From NCBI RefSeq assembly GCF_003945595.2, contig NW_024104665.1:2261651-2325650 (forward strand): a stretch of DNA of 64,000 nucleotides, given 5' to 3'. The DNA is from Pipra filicauda (taxonomy: Eukaryota; Chordata; Aves; Passeriformes; Pipridae). Positions 10,699 through 25,200 of the stretch are shown piece by piece. A program made the translations under genes and the position numbers. Position 1 is the first letter of the stretch. Each line of letters opens with the position of its first letter. The notes beneath the pieces were generated by a model, which saw only the letters and a program-made list of their open reading frames with translations, was not told the origin of the DNA and ran no database searches.

Positions 10699-13389
10699 CC
10701 CTTCTGTATTCACAGGCCTCACTCATCCCTTTGGGTGAGGATGGCTAGATCAAGCTCACTTTTTTGTTCAAAGCAGCCAGTGTTAATATCATCATTTGCC
10801 TTAAACTATAGCACAGAGGGCAGAAGACTTTTGCAGGAAAGAGGCAGTCAGAACCTTACACCCATAGCACCCTTAGGGGCCTGAATCCACATATCCCTCA
10901 CTCAGCAGAAAACCCCAGAGCATTTCCAAGTAAGCTTTGGTTGTTCTTATTTGAGGTGAAGGATACAGCTTTGAATGCTTGTGTGGAAGCTCTGACAAAT
11001 AGCTCAGTATTGCACCACCATCACTATCCACACTCCTAAATGGAAGCAGCCACAGCTGCTTGTTTTTGTGCTCAAACCACTGATGTCACCACAAACAGAC
11101 CTACTAAACCCAACTCTTCAGAAGATGTCAAATCAGGGAAGCCCATTTTTTGACTTCTGATGGTGCTTTCACCACCAGGACACTCAGTCTTGCCAAAATG
11201 GTATTACTTCTGAATAAAAGCAGTGATACTTAAAAAATTATTCACAAAATTGTGTCTCTGAGCTTTCAGAAACCATGATGTCTGCAAATAGCCTCACAAA
11301 CTCTCAATCTGAACTGAAATTTAGGCATCTGAGTCTCACTTAAGGGGCTTGAGTCCTCCCTTTATCCAGTACAGGTGGGTATATTTAAGGCTAAGAATTG
11401 TACATATCCTGGTAGATTAAGCAACATCAAATATCTTTCCTGTCAAAGTGGTGGGGCAGCCCTGACACAGTTGTAGTCTGGGTCAGCTAGGATTTGGGAG
11501 AGTGCCAGATTATGTCTAATTCCTACCCACAGCTCAGAAATTGGTACAGGCCAGAGACTTCTCCCAGAAGTCAATTTGGGGTTTTGGACTGTAGGAGAGT
11601 TCAACACTATGGACACAGGTCCTTCCATATTTAGAGCTAAACTCGATAACATGGCAGTGAGGGCCAGGCACAGAAATCCTTTCATGTCTCAGCAACTATA
11701 TTCCATAGTCCAAGTCAGCAAAGCAGAGAAGAATGTATATATATTACACAAAGAAGGTTTGTCCTTTGTTGAGAAGTTTTTGTTCTTGGAGACAAAAAAA
11801 AAAAATCTGCTAATGACAGGACATACCATATTCTTAAGTTGCACTTGTAAAATGGAAACACAGGGTCACAGCTGATAAATAGCCAGAGAGAGCATTCACC
11901 AAGCTGATTATAAATATGTGTTCAGATAGCTCAGGGACTCTGAGGATTGAAATCATGAGATACTCTACATGGCAACACAGTTATTTAAATACCTCCTCTT
12001 CCACTGGGAGTTCAGCCATTATTCAAAGAGAGGAAGTATATTCCCACCTGAGTGCTCCAGACATGGGACAGTTATGAAAAGCTTTCTGAACAAATGAAGC
12101 AAATGTGGTATCCCACAGGGAGACCGAACAACAGCTTCTGTCACAGCCTCAAGACCGACTGTACCTGAATGAACAGAGGCTGGAAGGTAACCAGGTTCAT
12201 GGGCAGCAGTGTTTGTTGAAGTCTGTCACTCCCTCTCACGGGTTACTTACATAGGTTTAAAACTTTATACAATTGCAATAAATATGGCTAACAGCATGAA
12301 AACTATTAGATTAAAATATAAATGGTTGAGGCTATAATGCTATTAAAATGGATGTTCAAGGAAACTGTAACCATTTCTACAGCTGTTTTGGAAAGTCTCT
12401 CTTTGGCAAAACACACTGGATTGTCATTCTAAATGTCTGTGCTTCCCATGCTGGTTTCCTGAGGAAGGGTTTGTATATGGACTTGTTTATTTATTACATT
12501 TTTTTACCCCTCTTAGCTGTAGCTGTGGATTCCCCAGCCTTTTGAAAATTAGTCATTAGTTGCCTTGTTTGACCAGGAGAAATCTGTAAAGAAACTGGCT
12601 CTTATCCAGAGGGTTCCTGGAACTTTCTACCAACCTTGTGTAAGAGCTTAATAAAGTCAAATTTAATTTTATGTAAGATTTGTTACATAGCCATAGGTGT
12701 TTTGTGAGAACAGAGAGCAAAAGAACTGAAATTATGTTTACTATTCTGAAGTAAATCATACCAAATGAAGTTCAGATGGAACTTGCTAAGGTGATCAACC
12801 TCCCAACTGGAACAAGAGTCATCTAAAATGAGAAGCAAAAGAAATCAGCATCACCTACATCCACATGCCCCGAGGCTATTTTGAAGGCAAATTCCTTGGC
12901 TGTGCCAGCCTAAAGTGGCAAAAAACTCCCACAAAAACAATGGACAATCACAGTGTTTATGACCTTCTGTCCCCCTAGTGTTGATCTTTTTTTCTCTGGG
13001 AAACAGCAACCTGTTCTTATATGTTTTAAAAACAAACAGTTCATCACAAACGCCTCCCCCTGTGGAGGAAGGCATACAGAGCAAACACCTAACGGATTTT
13101 AGTCATGTCATTTAATATGCTGTTAGAAGCAGAACAGATGCTACAGCAAAAAGGGCTTTCTAAAGCCAGCATAACAGTATAAAATGTAGTAAAATAGTAA
13201 CTCTTCAGAAGACACTTATGCACTTGGCACTGAACATATGAAGCTTAACAAAATACTGCCTTACGTAGACTGCAAGTCCTATTTTTAGAAGTTATGTCCC
13301 TGACAACAGTATCCATCATTTTCTGAAGTCTGCAGTCCTGTGTCGATTTTCAGTCACATCTATAATGTCAACAGTCAGTCACCCATAGA

Positions 13390-13405
13390 GTGCTGCATGC
13401 AGCAC
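13390..13405. repeat. 16-bp perfect palindrome
   Basis: GTGCTGCATGCAGCAC equals its own reverse complement. About one or two perfect 16-bp palindromes are expected by chance in a window of this size and composition, so this is recorded only as a structure. Confidence 0.9.
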
Positions 13406-16400
13406 AACCACCTGAATGCTCTTGTTCTGATCACTGATTATGGAGTTGTCCTGTATCGTTACATACTTGTTGGGTGAGAGCAATGCAAAGTGCTATTTCT
13501 CATTTCAGCTGGCTGGAAGGACTTGCCCATTCTTGACAATCAGCTGTTCTGACTAAATTATAACCCCTCCTCATGCTTCAGGATATTATGAGCTATGTAA
13601 AGCTTAGAAAAGCACCTACTGCTTGCCCACCTTCTCAAGAAACCGGAACGACAAGCTGACATCAGCCCGACACTTCTTGCTGTGGTATGCTCACGCACTG
13701 GTTGATACCAGATTCAATTTAAGATCTTGTTCTTCAGCACAGATCAAGGACTGGGCCTTGTATATCTCATGTACTACCTTGCTTGACAGCTTACCATGAC
13801 CTAGCATGACAGCTGTGGTCATCGGTAATCACTGCCAAAAGGGAGGATCATAGGAGTGGGTGGAAAGGAAATCAGACATTCCTGGCAGCTGGCCTGCAGC
13901 TCTGAAGCTTCCTTTCACCAAACATCAGGCTGAAAACAGATCTCCGCTTGCTGAAGAGAAAAGTATGGGCTTCCACTTTTCAATCACTTTTCCTTAGCGC
14001 AACATACAAATGGTTTCCTTTCCCTGAAGAGAAAAGAGAAAAGGCAAAGGGAAAAAAAAAACAGGTGTTCACCCAGCAGAGTGAAAACAAAGGGCCAGAG
14101 AAGGCTGTTCCTCCCTGGTTTGTTACTGTCGTTTTTGTTAGCAACAGTAGATTAGGCAGGCAGGGAATGACGGCCCTTGGAAAGCAAAACAGAGAAGTGT
14201 TTACCATATAAACAGAGAATTAGAGTTACACAACACAGAAAAGTTTTAACTTGTTTTTTGATGAGCATACTACACAGAAAAGGATACATTACAGCAGAAT
14301 TTAATATACGCCTTTACTGTTAAATTTTCACAAATTCAGTAAATGCCTACAAGTGCGGTTGCCCTCAAGGGCTCGGCAGAATTGCCTCCACCTCCAAGGA
14401 AAAAAACCCCAATTTTTTCCCATAAATAACTCATCTGAACACAAACAAATCCAATGGTGTTTAGTCCAATAAGCACTTCTCTTAGAAATGTGGAAGAGGT
14501 TCTGCTTGTTTTGCTAAAATTGTATCTTTTTTAGGGCAGATGGAAGAGAAAGTAAGAAAGAGGAACAACCACTGACAGCAATTGTGAAATAACATGGTCT
14601 ACAAAACCATTAATTTGAAAACAAGTAAGAAAGATTTAATGGCTATGTCCGCCATGGTAAAACCCCAAAATTCAAGAATTTCCCTGGCTTCTGGGCCTGC
14701 CAATAATTTCAGAACAGTATTGTGAAATCCTACAGCTATTTGTTCCAGCTGAGTCTGCTTAATTAAAATTCCTCAGCACTTAGACATATTTCCTTAACAG
14801 CAAATGATATAAATAATCACTTCAGGAGACAGCAGAAGATGGGCTCTTTTTTTAAAAAAATATTGTTATTATAAAACTGAAAGACAAAAGCAATAGCAAC
14901 AGTTCCATAACAGATTTTTGTCAAACCCAAAGCAAGCAAAACCATCTCGAAGTTTCTGAGGCTGTACACACTGACGGTTTAAAAGTCTTTCTCTAATCCC
15001 ACCGCCACAACTCTTTCAAGTGAACAAACATGCAAAGACATTTCAAGCACTATGGCAATATTGACTTGGAGCATTGTTAACTCCTACCAAAATGCTGTGG
15101 GAAGCACAGCAAAATGATAAAAGATTTCATTTATTAATCTGTGATGAAAACCAGGCTTCTGTTGATGGAGGGGGCAGGGGAAAGGGTAAAGATAGGCTGG
15201 TCTGTTTAATGCTTGGCCCAGATATAGGTGATTTTTGAAAAAAAAAAAAGCAAGCAGCTGAGCACAGTGCTTTTGGCTGTGTCTTTCTGTAGGTTGCCGG
15301 TTGCCAGCACTCACAAAGCAAAAGTTATGTAACGCACTCCTATCAGGAATCAGAGTTCAAAAACATTGCATGAAGTCCCATGTTGCTCCTGACAGAGCAA
15401 TTGTTTCTGATAATGAAAAGTCTGTATCACCCTGATTCAGCTGTCTTGGCCCTCTCCGATGGCAGCACTTTGTGCTTTCCCTCAATCTCTTCTCCCTTCC
15501 TCCCAACGATCTCTGGATTTCTTAAGGAGACTGATCTCTTCCCTAAATGCCTTCACTGGCTTTTGCCAGAAGAAAATAAAAATAAAGGAGGAAACATAGT
15601 TTTGCCCCTCCCATATCTCTGAAACAGGCTGTTTTTCCTTGCTTATCATTTGGAAAACCTCATTTCTTTGGTAAGTGCAAAAGAAACACTGCATTTACGA
15701 TCAAAAGTATATTCATCACAATGCAGTATTGACTGAATAGCTTTTCTGACTTAATTTTTAAAATAAAGACCTAAATTTCTGCAATCTGCCTCCCAGAAAT
15801 GTATTTACCCCTGATGGAATCATTTGAGGCACTTTTTAGGAAAATTCTGCAATTTTTTGCAGAAGTAATTATTGGATGACTTGTTGAGTGAGGAATTTCA
15901 TTTGTAGTCACTCTGCCACCTTTATATCATTAAAATCAACCAGACACGTGGATAAGAGCATGTAAGTATTTAAGATGTCTAAATTAGAGTTCATAAAGAG
16001 GAATAATGCAGGACAGCTCTTTCAATCTGTATTAATCAGGGGTTTTTTATACCAGTACATAAATGTGAAAATATTAGTCAATATATTTCAGCATGTAAAT
16101 AACAGCAATCTAATTCCTTGATTAAATCTAAATATGAAAAATAAAAGTTAAGTAAAATTGCAATAAGGGTCAGAATTAGTATAAAGTGCCCATACTATTA
16201 ACACTATTAAACTGTGCTTTCTTTTAATTCTGTTTTCAGTGTAGTTGCTGATATAGTTAACAGACAGTTTATTCTTTAAGAAAGAGAGAAATTTGATTCA
16301 TATCATTGTGTCCAAGTAAATACAAAATTTAAGCCAAAATGTGTTTGGGATGTTGAATCCATGACAGTCAGTCAAAGGATTCCCATTTCTTTCAGCAGAC

Positions 16401-19266
16401 TTCAACACAGATACTTGGAGTCAGGATATCTAGGCAAGATATGTTTAATGTTAAAGTAATGATTTATAAGGTACTGGAAAAGTGTACTGATAAAAACCTT
16501 CAAAGTACAATTAGATAGATTGACAGATGAAATATCCATATGTAAATCTCAATGTATTTCATCATGTGTGTTGAAATAAAGGAGATGAAACTTGAAAAAT
16601 ATAAAAGTTATTTCTAAAACAGCAATAGAAAGTTTTATTGTTCTTTCAGACACAGTTAATTTTCAAATAACTTCATTATCTTACATTTAAGAATAATTTT
16701 TTCTTCAATTATTTTACCTTAAATATCAGGGATTTTGTTTGTTTATTTGTCCATTCTAGTTTCCTTGGGTTAAAATGATAAATCCTAGAAAGAAGGAAAC
16801 AGAAAATTATGAGGCACCTTTTAAAAAAAAAAATTCAGTCTTCAGTTCTCAGTTAGATAAAGATCAGAAATACTTCTGCTCTATTAATTTGTGGTCTAAG
16901 AAGTCTCAAGCCATATATGTGGAGGAAAATTAATCTTTGTTTCAATAAAAAGAGCATTTAAAGTTACTAATATTAAACATCAATGGGTAAATAATAAGAT
17001 TCTTTTCACTTTAGCAACTCCAAACATTAGTTAATTCTTGCAGTGAAGCTAACGGATTCATTCATATTACTCTGAAGCACAGAAATGTTGACCATGTTCC
17101 CAAGTCAGTGAGAGAATCAGCTGCAGAACTCAAGTGCTACAGGTTCAAGATCCTAGTTATAAGAAATACCTTAAATTTGAATAAAACACAGCAAGAACTG
17201 CCCATCATGACTCAGACCTCAAATCCTACAACCACTTCAAAAACCTCATGAGTCCTGCTTCCATGAGTTCCCAGTGAAACCCAGGCTATATTGCTTAACT
17301 GACTGTAGGCCACAAAGCTACACAAGACCTGCCTCAGTTTTTATAACTAGAATAAATAGGGCTAATGGTACCAACCTCTTTTTAAAATGCTTTGCATTTT
17401 TTCAGAAAAAGACAGCACAGAGTTATACCGATGTTGGACCTATGCCTACAGAAATCAAACATAGCTCACAGATTCAAGCACGGTTCGTAGACTATGTCAT
17501 TCCAATCTAGAGCTCTGAGAAAAATGAACAGAAAACATGGCGTCAGCTTGCAACGTCATGAAAAAAAATTGTGAATGAAACATGTAAAGGAGCAGCTGCA
17601 TAAGCAAAGAATAGAAATCCTGATTTGTGTAGCTTACAGTCATTGAATGTCACACCATAACCAAAATAAAATATTTATTGCTACAAGGTGTTATATAATT
17701 TGGTTTCTTTTCTCCCTCCAGCATATTAAACTTCGAATGTCTCATTTATGTTATACATGCTTTGCAAAATAAGGTCAATTGCCTATGAATCTACATAAAA
17801 CAGCAATTTGCTAAAGATTTTGTTGGCTTTGCAAAGCAAAAGAAAACACATAAACAATGAGTTACTGCATATGAATTAAAACTCAAATTCTTCAAGTCCT
17901 AAATACAAATTCTGGAGTACGTTTTGAACAAATTGTTGATTAGCTGTAAGAGTTATAGCACAATGTTAGATAATATTGAAAACTTGCATGGTAAGCTGAA
18001 ATTAGCCTGAATTTAAACAAAACTTATAATAATGTACCTGGGCCTAGTGATATTGACACTACTACCAAACAGAAGTCATGTCAATATTGATCTGAAGTGA
18101 GAAGAGAATGAGACCATTCGTGGTTTGAAAATATTGCTATGGAAAATGGAAATTAACGAACTTTAGTGTTCACTTGAGTAAGAAAGTAAGTTATGATCAT
18201 ATAAACTAGGGTGAAAAAAAAAAAACCAGTTCTGAAATGAACCCTTTGCAATAAACCACTTTCTGATTGATACCATTGACTTCAGCAGCAGTTATAGAGG
18301 CAGAGAAACCTGGACACTTTTCAAAATCATTACTGAAGAAAGATAAATTATTACAGTATCTAATCTTCAAAACACGACTACGACATGTTCATAAGGTCTA
18401 ACCTCAATTTCAGAAAACACAGACTATTTGTCTTACAGCCAAAATAGACAATGGATCTCGGAAAGCTGGATGACCTGTGGAAAGCACTGTAGCAGAAATA
18501 GCTACTTTCACCAGTTTGCTCCACTCCGTTTCTCAGCACCATCAGTTAAGGATTGCTGCAAGGATTTTCATCAGAACAGAGTACAGCAAACTCTCATTCC
18601 CTGGTAAAGTGTCAGTCCTGCTTTCTGAAACAGAAGATGTTTCCTAAAATGCCTTCCAAACTGAAGCTTCTGCACACTCAGAAAGTAGCAGTACAAGAAC
18701 TATCACAAGGTTTGCAGCCCTATTTACATTCCAAGCCAATCACAATAATTTTGTGCAACTAGCCAATGAGGTATAAGGTAAAATTGTGTTCATACTTACA
18801 TTGAATAGAAAATACTGCTTTTTCATTCAGTACCATAGTTTTAATTAATTTCTTCTACATTCCACAGAAATATGTGCTAAAAAGCATGTTGGTGGTGCAT
18901 GTCAATTCTCACTCTTACTCTCTTTGACTCTCACTCCATTTCAGAGTAGTAGAAGGTATTTGAAGTGTTGAGTTGATATTTGTTTGAATGCTATGGCTGT
19001 CTTTGTTGGCAAGATTCATCCCATCTGCTTTTACCTATGTAAAAGTTGGGTATCACCTCTAAACCTCATCTAGGATTCCTGCACCCTATTCATCAGAAAA
19101 GTATTAGGGTCTACCAGAGAGTAATCATCTCATCCTTATTTTAGGCAGTTTATGTAGTTCAGATGAATCACTCTCTGGATACAGGCCTATTTCTATTAAT
19201 GAAAAAAGAAAACAGAAGAGCAAATTGCTCATGTGCATCTAAAGTCACATTTAGACCATTAAATGT
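13406..19266. other. Non-coding unique sequence
   Basis: AT-rich DNA with no supported gene. The 87-codon frame at 13948-14211 (plus) and the 75-codon frame at 13980-14207 (minus) are antisense to each other and lack a domain. Around 15165-15188 there is a short G-rich run. A probable MIR remnant lies near 17072-17156. A 9-bp inverted repeat (18050-18058 with 18079-18087) is within chance expectation. Confidence 0.6.
17072..17156 (-). mobile_element. Probable MIR/CORE-SINE-like remnant
   Basis: The sequence beginning CTGAAGCACAGAAATGTTGA and continuing through CAAGTCAGTGAGAGAATCAG and CTGCAGAACTCAAGTGC keeps the order of the reverse complement of the MIR core: the 'ctgaggcacagag', 'cccaaggtca', 'agtggcagagct' and 'gaaccc' blocks. 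Divergence is high. MIR-type SINEs are tRNA-derived, ancient and inactive in amniotes. The call rests on recalled consensus blocks and could be wrong. Confidence 0.4.
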
Positions 19267-19286
19267 AGGTGAAATGCATTTCACCT
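19267..19286. repeat. 20-bp perfect palindrome
   Basis: AGGTGAAATGCATTTCACCT is identical to its reverse complement over all 20 bases. About 0.1 such palindromes are expected by chance in the window. It pairs two AGGTGAAA half sites around TGCA, giving the two-fold symmetry of a dimeric protein site; AGGTG is also the core of T-box and E-box-type sites, and ATGCAT recalls POU sites. Function is unknown. Confidence 0.9.
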
Positions 19287-22200
19287 TTACTGATTGGCAT
19301 CTGCTTAGGACTGGACTATCTAAGACTTACATCATGGACCTTCCTAGGCCTTGGTGAGAAAACCCACACTAAATCTCCACCCATTAGTGAGCAAAAAACT
19401 TAAGGATGCCAGCAACTTTTATTAAAAACAATAACTACACCAGTCCCTATGGCATAGTGATTCATGAAATTACTTTGTTTATAGCATCTCAAATAAAGGA
19501 AATTCTGTAGTCTCCAATATAGACACTGAAGTGCAATATTATAAAAGTTTATAAGATTTCAAATGGTTAATAATAAACAGGACAAAAAAACCCCATGTCC
19601 ATATGCTGGCAGAACAACGCCTCATGAATCATGCACCTACTGTGAACAAATATTTGTTGGAGGGCTTCACTGGGTTTTTTTGATGTGTCATACTGCATTC
19701 ATAGGAAGACATCTGAGAAGAGAGGATGAGCAATGAAATAACAAATGTTTGGGGTTATAGTAATAGCCATTTTTAAACTTTTGGCTGGATCTTCTCCAAG
19801 ACTTTCCACTAGTACTCCTAGATACAAAAACATCAGTCCCATCACAGAGGCCCCCCCGCAAAAAAATAAGAGAATGAGCTCAAAGCAGGATATTTATGCA
19901 TCCCAATAAACTGTCAATTTAAGCTAATGATGTAGTTTACAAATGCATAGTAGTCTCAACACATGACAGAGAATTTTATGGCTAGTATCAGCCTCACTAA
20001 TTGTGTTCCTATATAATCTAATGATCTTGTGATCAGCACAGGAAAGACGCAGGCACTGTCAGATGAAAGACTTGGGGCAAATATCTGACTGTTGACCAAA
20101 ATCTCTCCCTCCTTCTTCCCTCCCCATAGCATCCAAACTACTCTAACTCTCTGCAATGCGGGTATGTGTTCTAAAAAAACCTGACAGAAATGAAACATCT
20201 ATCTCAGATGATGGACACACCAGATCTCCCAAATCCTTTTTTTGCCCCCTCCGTTCCATGTTACTCTAGGCAGCAAAATGCTACAGAAGACACACAAGCT
20301 TTTTTATAAAAATTAAATAAAATTTAAAATACCTTATGTATTTAAAATACTTAATGAAAACAATAAAACATAAAAATAACTTTTGACACAATGATGCTGT
20401 AAATATTGTTTCAACTTGGTCTGAAAAGGCTGGAAACATTATAAGAAAATCATCAGTAGTGAAATTTTTTGCTTAACACCACGTCTGAAACAGAAATGGT
20501 GGTTATAACAATGGGAATCCGGGGAAGAAAAGGCTATTGCATATATGGTCTGAGAAGACTGTGTACACCCAACACTAGGAAAGGATCTTTCTCTTGTGAT
20601 TCTTGCAGGCCCTTCCTCACTGTGTTCCTCTCCAAACACAGCTGCCTGTAAAGCCAATGACCAGGCAAGGTATTGCAGGGAAATGGAGAGGGCAGCACAA
20701 AGCTCAATTAGAGTACATTTTGAGTAAAAGTTATTTTATCTTCAAGATGGAGAAATGAAACAGTCCACTGGTTGAGAAAATCATGAATACCGAAGAAAGC
20801 TCTTCGGTTAAGACAAAGGCTACAGATTCCATGCTGGTGGTGTGGACTCTGTGCCTTCCAGGATGCACCTCCACTGAGGTACCCAGTTCTGGCAACCAGT
20901 GGATAGGTACATTGAGCAGCATGGTTTGAATCACTTTACTAGGTATTTTGCTAAACCCTCACTGAAAGCACAAAAAGAAAGACAGCTGAATTGGTTCTGT
21001 GTTATAGTTCTTCCTAAAGGATGTGGGAGAAGTGAAAACTTATGCTTTCCACAGACATAACTGAACAAAAAGGAGGCATGGCCACTAGAAGACTACAAAA
21101 ACAGTTGAATTCATCTGGAAGAAAACATCCTCACGTATGTCCACAATGAGATTGAAAACTCAAGAAATGAAGAACAAAGGGCATCTATGAGGGATTGCAG
21201 ACAGTCAATAAGCAACATCTTGCAACACAGCTGCAAAGATCAATACAAATTTGCGTTGCATGCACATACACATCTGGAGATAGTGCAGACTGTACATTTT
21301 AATAGCTTATACAGTTCCCATATGATCCTACATGGAATACTACAGTCAGTTGAGCATCAGATTACCAGAACCATATGATGAAAACTAGGGAAGTTTCTGA
21401 GGTGAGAAATGCTTTGTAGTAGATTACTATTTAATTTTCTGTATAAACTCATTTATAACATATTTAAGAGCTTTCAGAGAAAGGACTGTAAAGAGCAGTC
21501 TAGTAGTATTTGCGATGTAAACACCAGAATATGGGGAACAAATGAAGAATGAAGGGAACAAATTAGAACCATAGGCATTGAAAAATTATGCATGTATTAA
21601 GAAAAAAACCTGTTGAACAAAAAGTATCAGGCTTTGGAATAATGTCTTAGAAAATACAAGGGAATCTTCATAGCATGAAAACCCAACTAGAAGAACATAA
21701 GACCAGATGGCTCAAATAGGCCATTTCAAAATTACACCTTTCAGACCTTACCCTGTCCTAGTTTTCTAACTATTAATTGGAATGAGGTGAAACATAAAGA
21801 AATTAAGGACACTCACAAATACATCCAAGAAAGTAACGAGGAACATGTCTGTATTTTTCTGTGTGGACTCCTTTGAGGGTCTGCTTGCCAGAAAAGTGCA
21901 GAGACACTGAACTCACGGCATAACGTGCGAGGCTGACTCAAGGACTCCATAACAAAGTTATGTTAACCATATTAACCAGTTATTCTGTAGTTTCTTCAGC
22001 CAAATAAGGAACCTCCCAGATTTAGCATTTATATTTTTCTATGTTTTGAATTAAAATTTTTCATTGTTTTGCATCTAGTCAGTAAGAATTTCTCCAAGAT
22101 CTATTTGTTTCCCTGTCTTCAGCGGATACAGCCTTTAGAAACACAGTAAGTCCCACAGAGACGTCAGAAGCAGCGGGTGGAAATCAGTCACGCAGTCCTT

Positions 22201-25200
22201 GCCTTCAGCACATCAGCTGACTGACTGTACCTGATGAACTGATTTATCCAGTGCAGAGATTTATAGACTCTGTGTTATAATTTAACTGTTGGCACAGCAA
22301 AATATGCTATCCACTTCATCTTCTGCAGACATGTTTCTGCAAAGGCAAAGACATGCATTTACCTCTCGTCCATCTGCAAGGCTCTACTGTTTGCTGCAAT
22401 TACTGCTTGCCTGCAGACTTCTCTAATTACTGAGCAAAGAGAAAAGAATTTTTCTAATTGCTGAGAGGTTTTAGTTTCCAAAAATAGTTGACCTTCTTCC
22501 TTTTTGAAGAAAAACTTTCCTCTGCCTCTCTGCCTGCCTCCCCACCCCCTTCCTGCTGGCAGACATGAGAAGAAAACTGTGTTTGTTTTCACGGTAGATG
22601 GGAGGCCGGGGCAGTGACAAGGCTGATCTCACAGTTTCCAGCTGTAATATTTGATTTCTTTACAACTGCACATATGCAGAACTCAGAAACTAAACTAGTC
22701 CAGTAAAAGCAATCTGTATAAAAATATCTCGGCTCAAAAAAACCCCAAAAGATTTGAGTGGAAGCAGCATGTTTCTTGATATGAAAGCAAATACTCCAGC
22801 TAAGACACAAGGGTTACTTGGATCAAACTGCTGAACCCTGAAGCTGAGCATCTACTTCCACATATCAGATTTTCAAGTGTTGAAGATCCTGGATTTTACA
22901 GTAAAACTAGACAAAACTGGCATTTTTAGGTCACCTGAAACTGTCCCTGTAGGGCTCAGGAGAGTAACTTCAAGGCCTGCTTAGAAAGAGAAGAAAAAAG
23001 ACCAACTATGATTACAAACTTTTCTTATCTCTCACTAACAGAGATAACTGTGTATCAGTCATCATGGCAATGCTGGTTTGCTGTTTTGAAGTTCACATAA
23101 TTTTAATGTGCAGAATTCTTGTCTTCAGCTTTACAGTAACATTAATGGTATACAGGATTTACATTGGTCACTTTCAGACATTAGAGGCATTTTTCTACCT
23201 AGTTTTTCTTTGCATTCTTGTGTTTGGACAATGAGAAGAATGACAGAGAAATATTTCAACTTAAATTCAAGCTAGATAAACAGAATTTTCAAAAGCACAT
23301 GGATAATTTTTTAAGTAATATTTTTAAGAACCATAAAAAAATGTATGACCTTCTGCTGGAGAAACTCAGAACTTCTCCAAATGTAAGAGCTGAAGTCTGA
23401 GGAGGAAAGGAATTAAATAAATTAAATATACAAGTCTTTTTAACAGGATTGTCCAGAATGTTCAGATAATGGACATCCAAAGGACACTATACTCCTAGTC
23501 CTGGCATTAACTTCATTATCTTTCTAGTTTTTATGAACTATAAGTTCAAGGCAGGAGGATTAATATATTCATTTTTATTTTGTTTTAATGGAAAGATTTC
23601 CCTCATGTACAGACTTTCAAATTGAGATTCACCAAGTAAGACACTCTTCTGGAAGACCGTGAGATCCTTTTGTTTACTCTCAGCCCAGCAGCTGGGATTC
23701 CACCTATCCTGTGGCCCCAAGAAGTTGAGCCCAAGCTTGCAGACTCACCAAGCCTGGAAGCCCTGAGACTTCAGGGCTTCACCTGGAAGCCCTGAGACTT
23801 CCTAGTTCCAAGGGAGGCTCCCAGGTTCTAAACTACAGCAGCTCCCAAGCAGACTGGCATGAGGCTGTGTTGCAGACAATTAAAAGGGTTTCCTTAAAAA
23901 GAAGTAAATTTCCTTAGCAAGCCTTTTTCACCTCTATTGGTGGATCAAAGATGACACTTTGCAGCCCACTTTGTTTCATCCTGTTCAGCTTTATAACAGA
24001 AGATGTTTTGTGGGGAAAGGCTCTGGACAGCTCTAGCTGTCCGTGCATTCTTACCTTAGAAACAACTTTTGTGTTTAATGCAAGACCAGTGACACGGAAA
24101 AGATCTCTTGTGGATAGCATTATAACTACTGTGGTGAGCCCTACTGTTATTCTGCAAGTTATCAGGCAAACCTGGCTTTCATTCATATTTTCTAGAGACC
24201 ACCTGGACAGAGTTTGTGTGTGGTCCAAAACCTACCAATAAGAAGTTTCAAATGGCCGACATTAAGAGTTAGACCACTGTTGCACACCTGGGGAGCTGGA
24301 TATTTCCAGCTTTGCCATTAACTTCTCTGGACCCTTTATTCACCAAGCACTTGAATTCAGCAGGAGCTGTTTCCATCCCTCCTTGGCATAGAGGGAGGAT
24401 AGGAAACACTTGCATTTCTTTCAAATAAGAGAAACCTTATTTCAATTTGAGTTTTGGAAAAGGCTTGGGAAGTACTAATTACTACATCTGGTTCATTCCA
24501 GGACAAGCAGAGAGAGAAGAAAAACAAGGCTCTTTGACTCCTGTTGCAAAAGAGTAAAGCAGATCCAAAGGAGAAGCAAAGACAGAGGTACAAGGTAAAC
24601 CAGCCTTGGATATGTCTTAGAAAGACATTACAGCACACTTCTCACTCTCTCTCAACCAGCCCCATTCTGACACCACAAGGTAGAGTAACTTGGGATGACT
24701 CTGGACTAGGCCAGCTGTCGGCAGCTTCTCCATAACTGCACACTAGTTGGGAACTGCTACACAGCCATGTTCGCTCTGATGCTGTGCCCTCTTTAAGGCA
24801 AACTATAGGAGACTATTGCCAAAGGTACCCATTCCTCCATTCCCTGCCAGCAGCAATTGCTTTTGGTCAACATAGCTCCCAATTAACTCTTTGCACTTCC
24901 TGAACAGCAACGCGGAAACAATCTAGGATGAACCTTGTGCCTCAGATATTGACCAAACACTTTATTAATTTCCATTAATCTGTTTGGTCTGTAAAAATGC
25001 TTCTCTTGCATAATATTTATATCAAATTATTTCCACACTAAGTTCCTACTTGTAGATTTTCTAGTGTGATTCAGTAAATCATTTACTCAGCCCCAAAACA
25101 CTGCTCTCCTTCCAAATATTCATGTGGTTATCTCTTTGCATATTTACAGCTGGTAATTTTTAATTAAAATTAATTGAACTGCAGAGTTCACTATGGCATA

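Larger units (their letters stand above)
8854..13389. other. Non-coding unique sequence
   Basis: No gene, RNA or transposon is supported. The stretch contains an imperfect hairpin (9596-9633) and a 16-bp tandem duplication (10659-10698). A longest open frame of 99 codons (11576-11875, plus) overlaps an 80-codon frame on the other strand and has no recognisable domain. Confidence 0.6.

Noticed and set aside
15165..15188. G-quadruplex candidate
   Set aside because: Only three G-runs of three or more; the fourth is GG.
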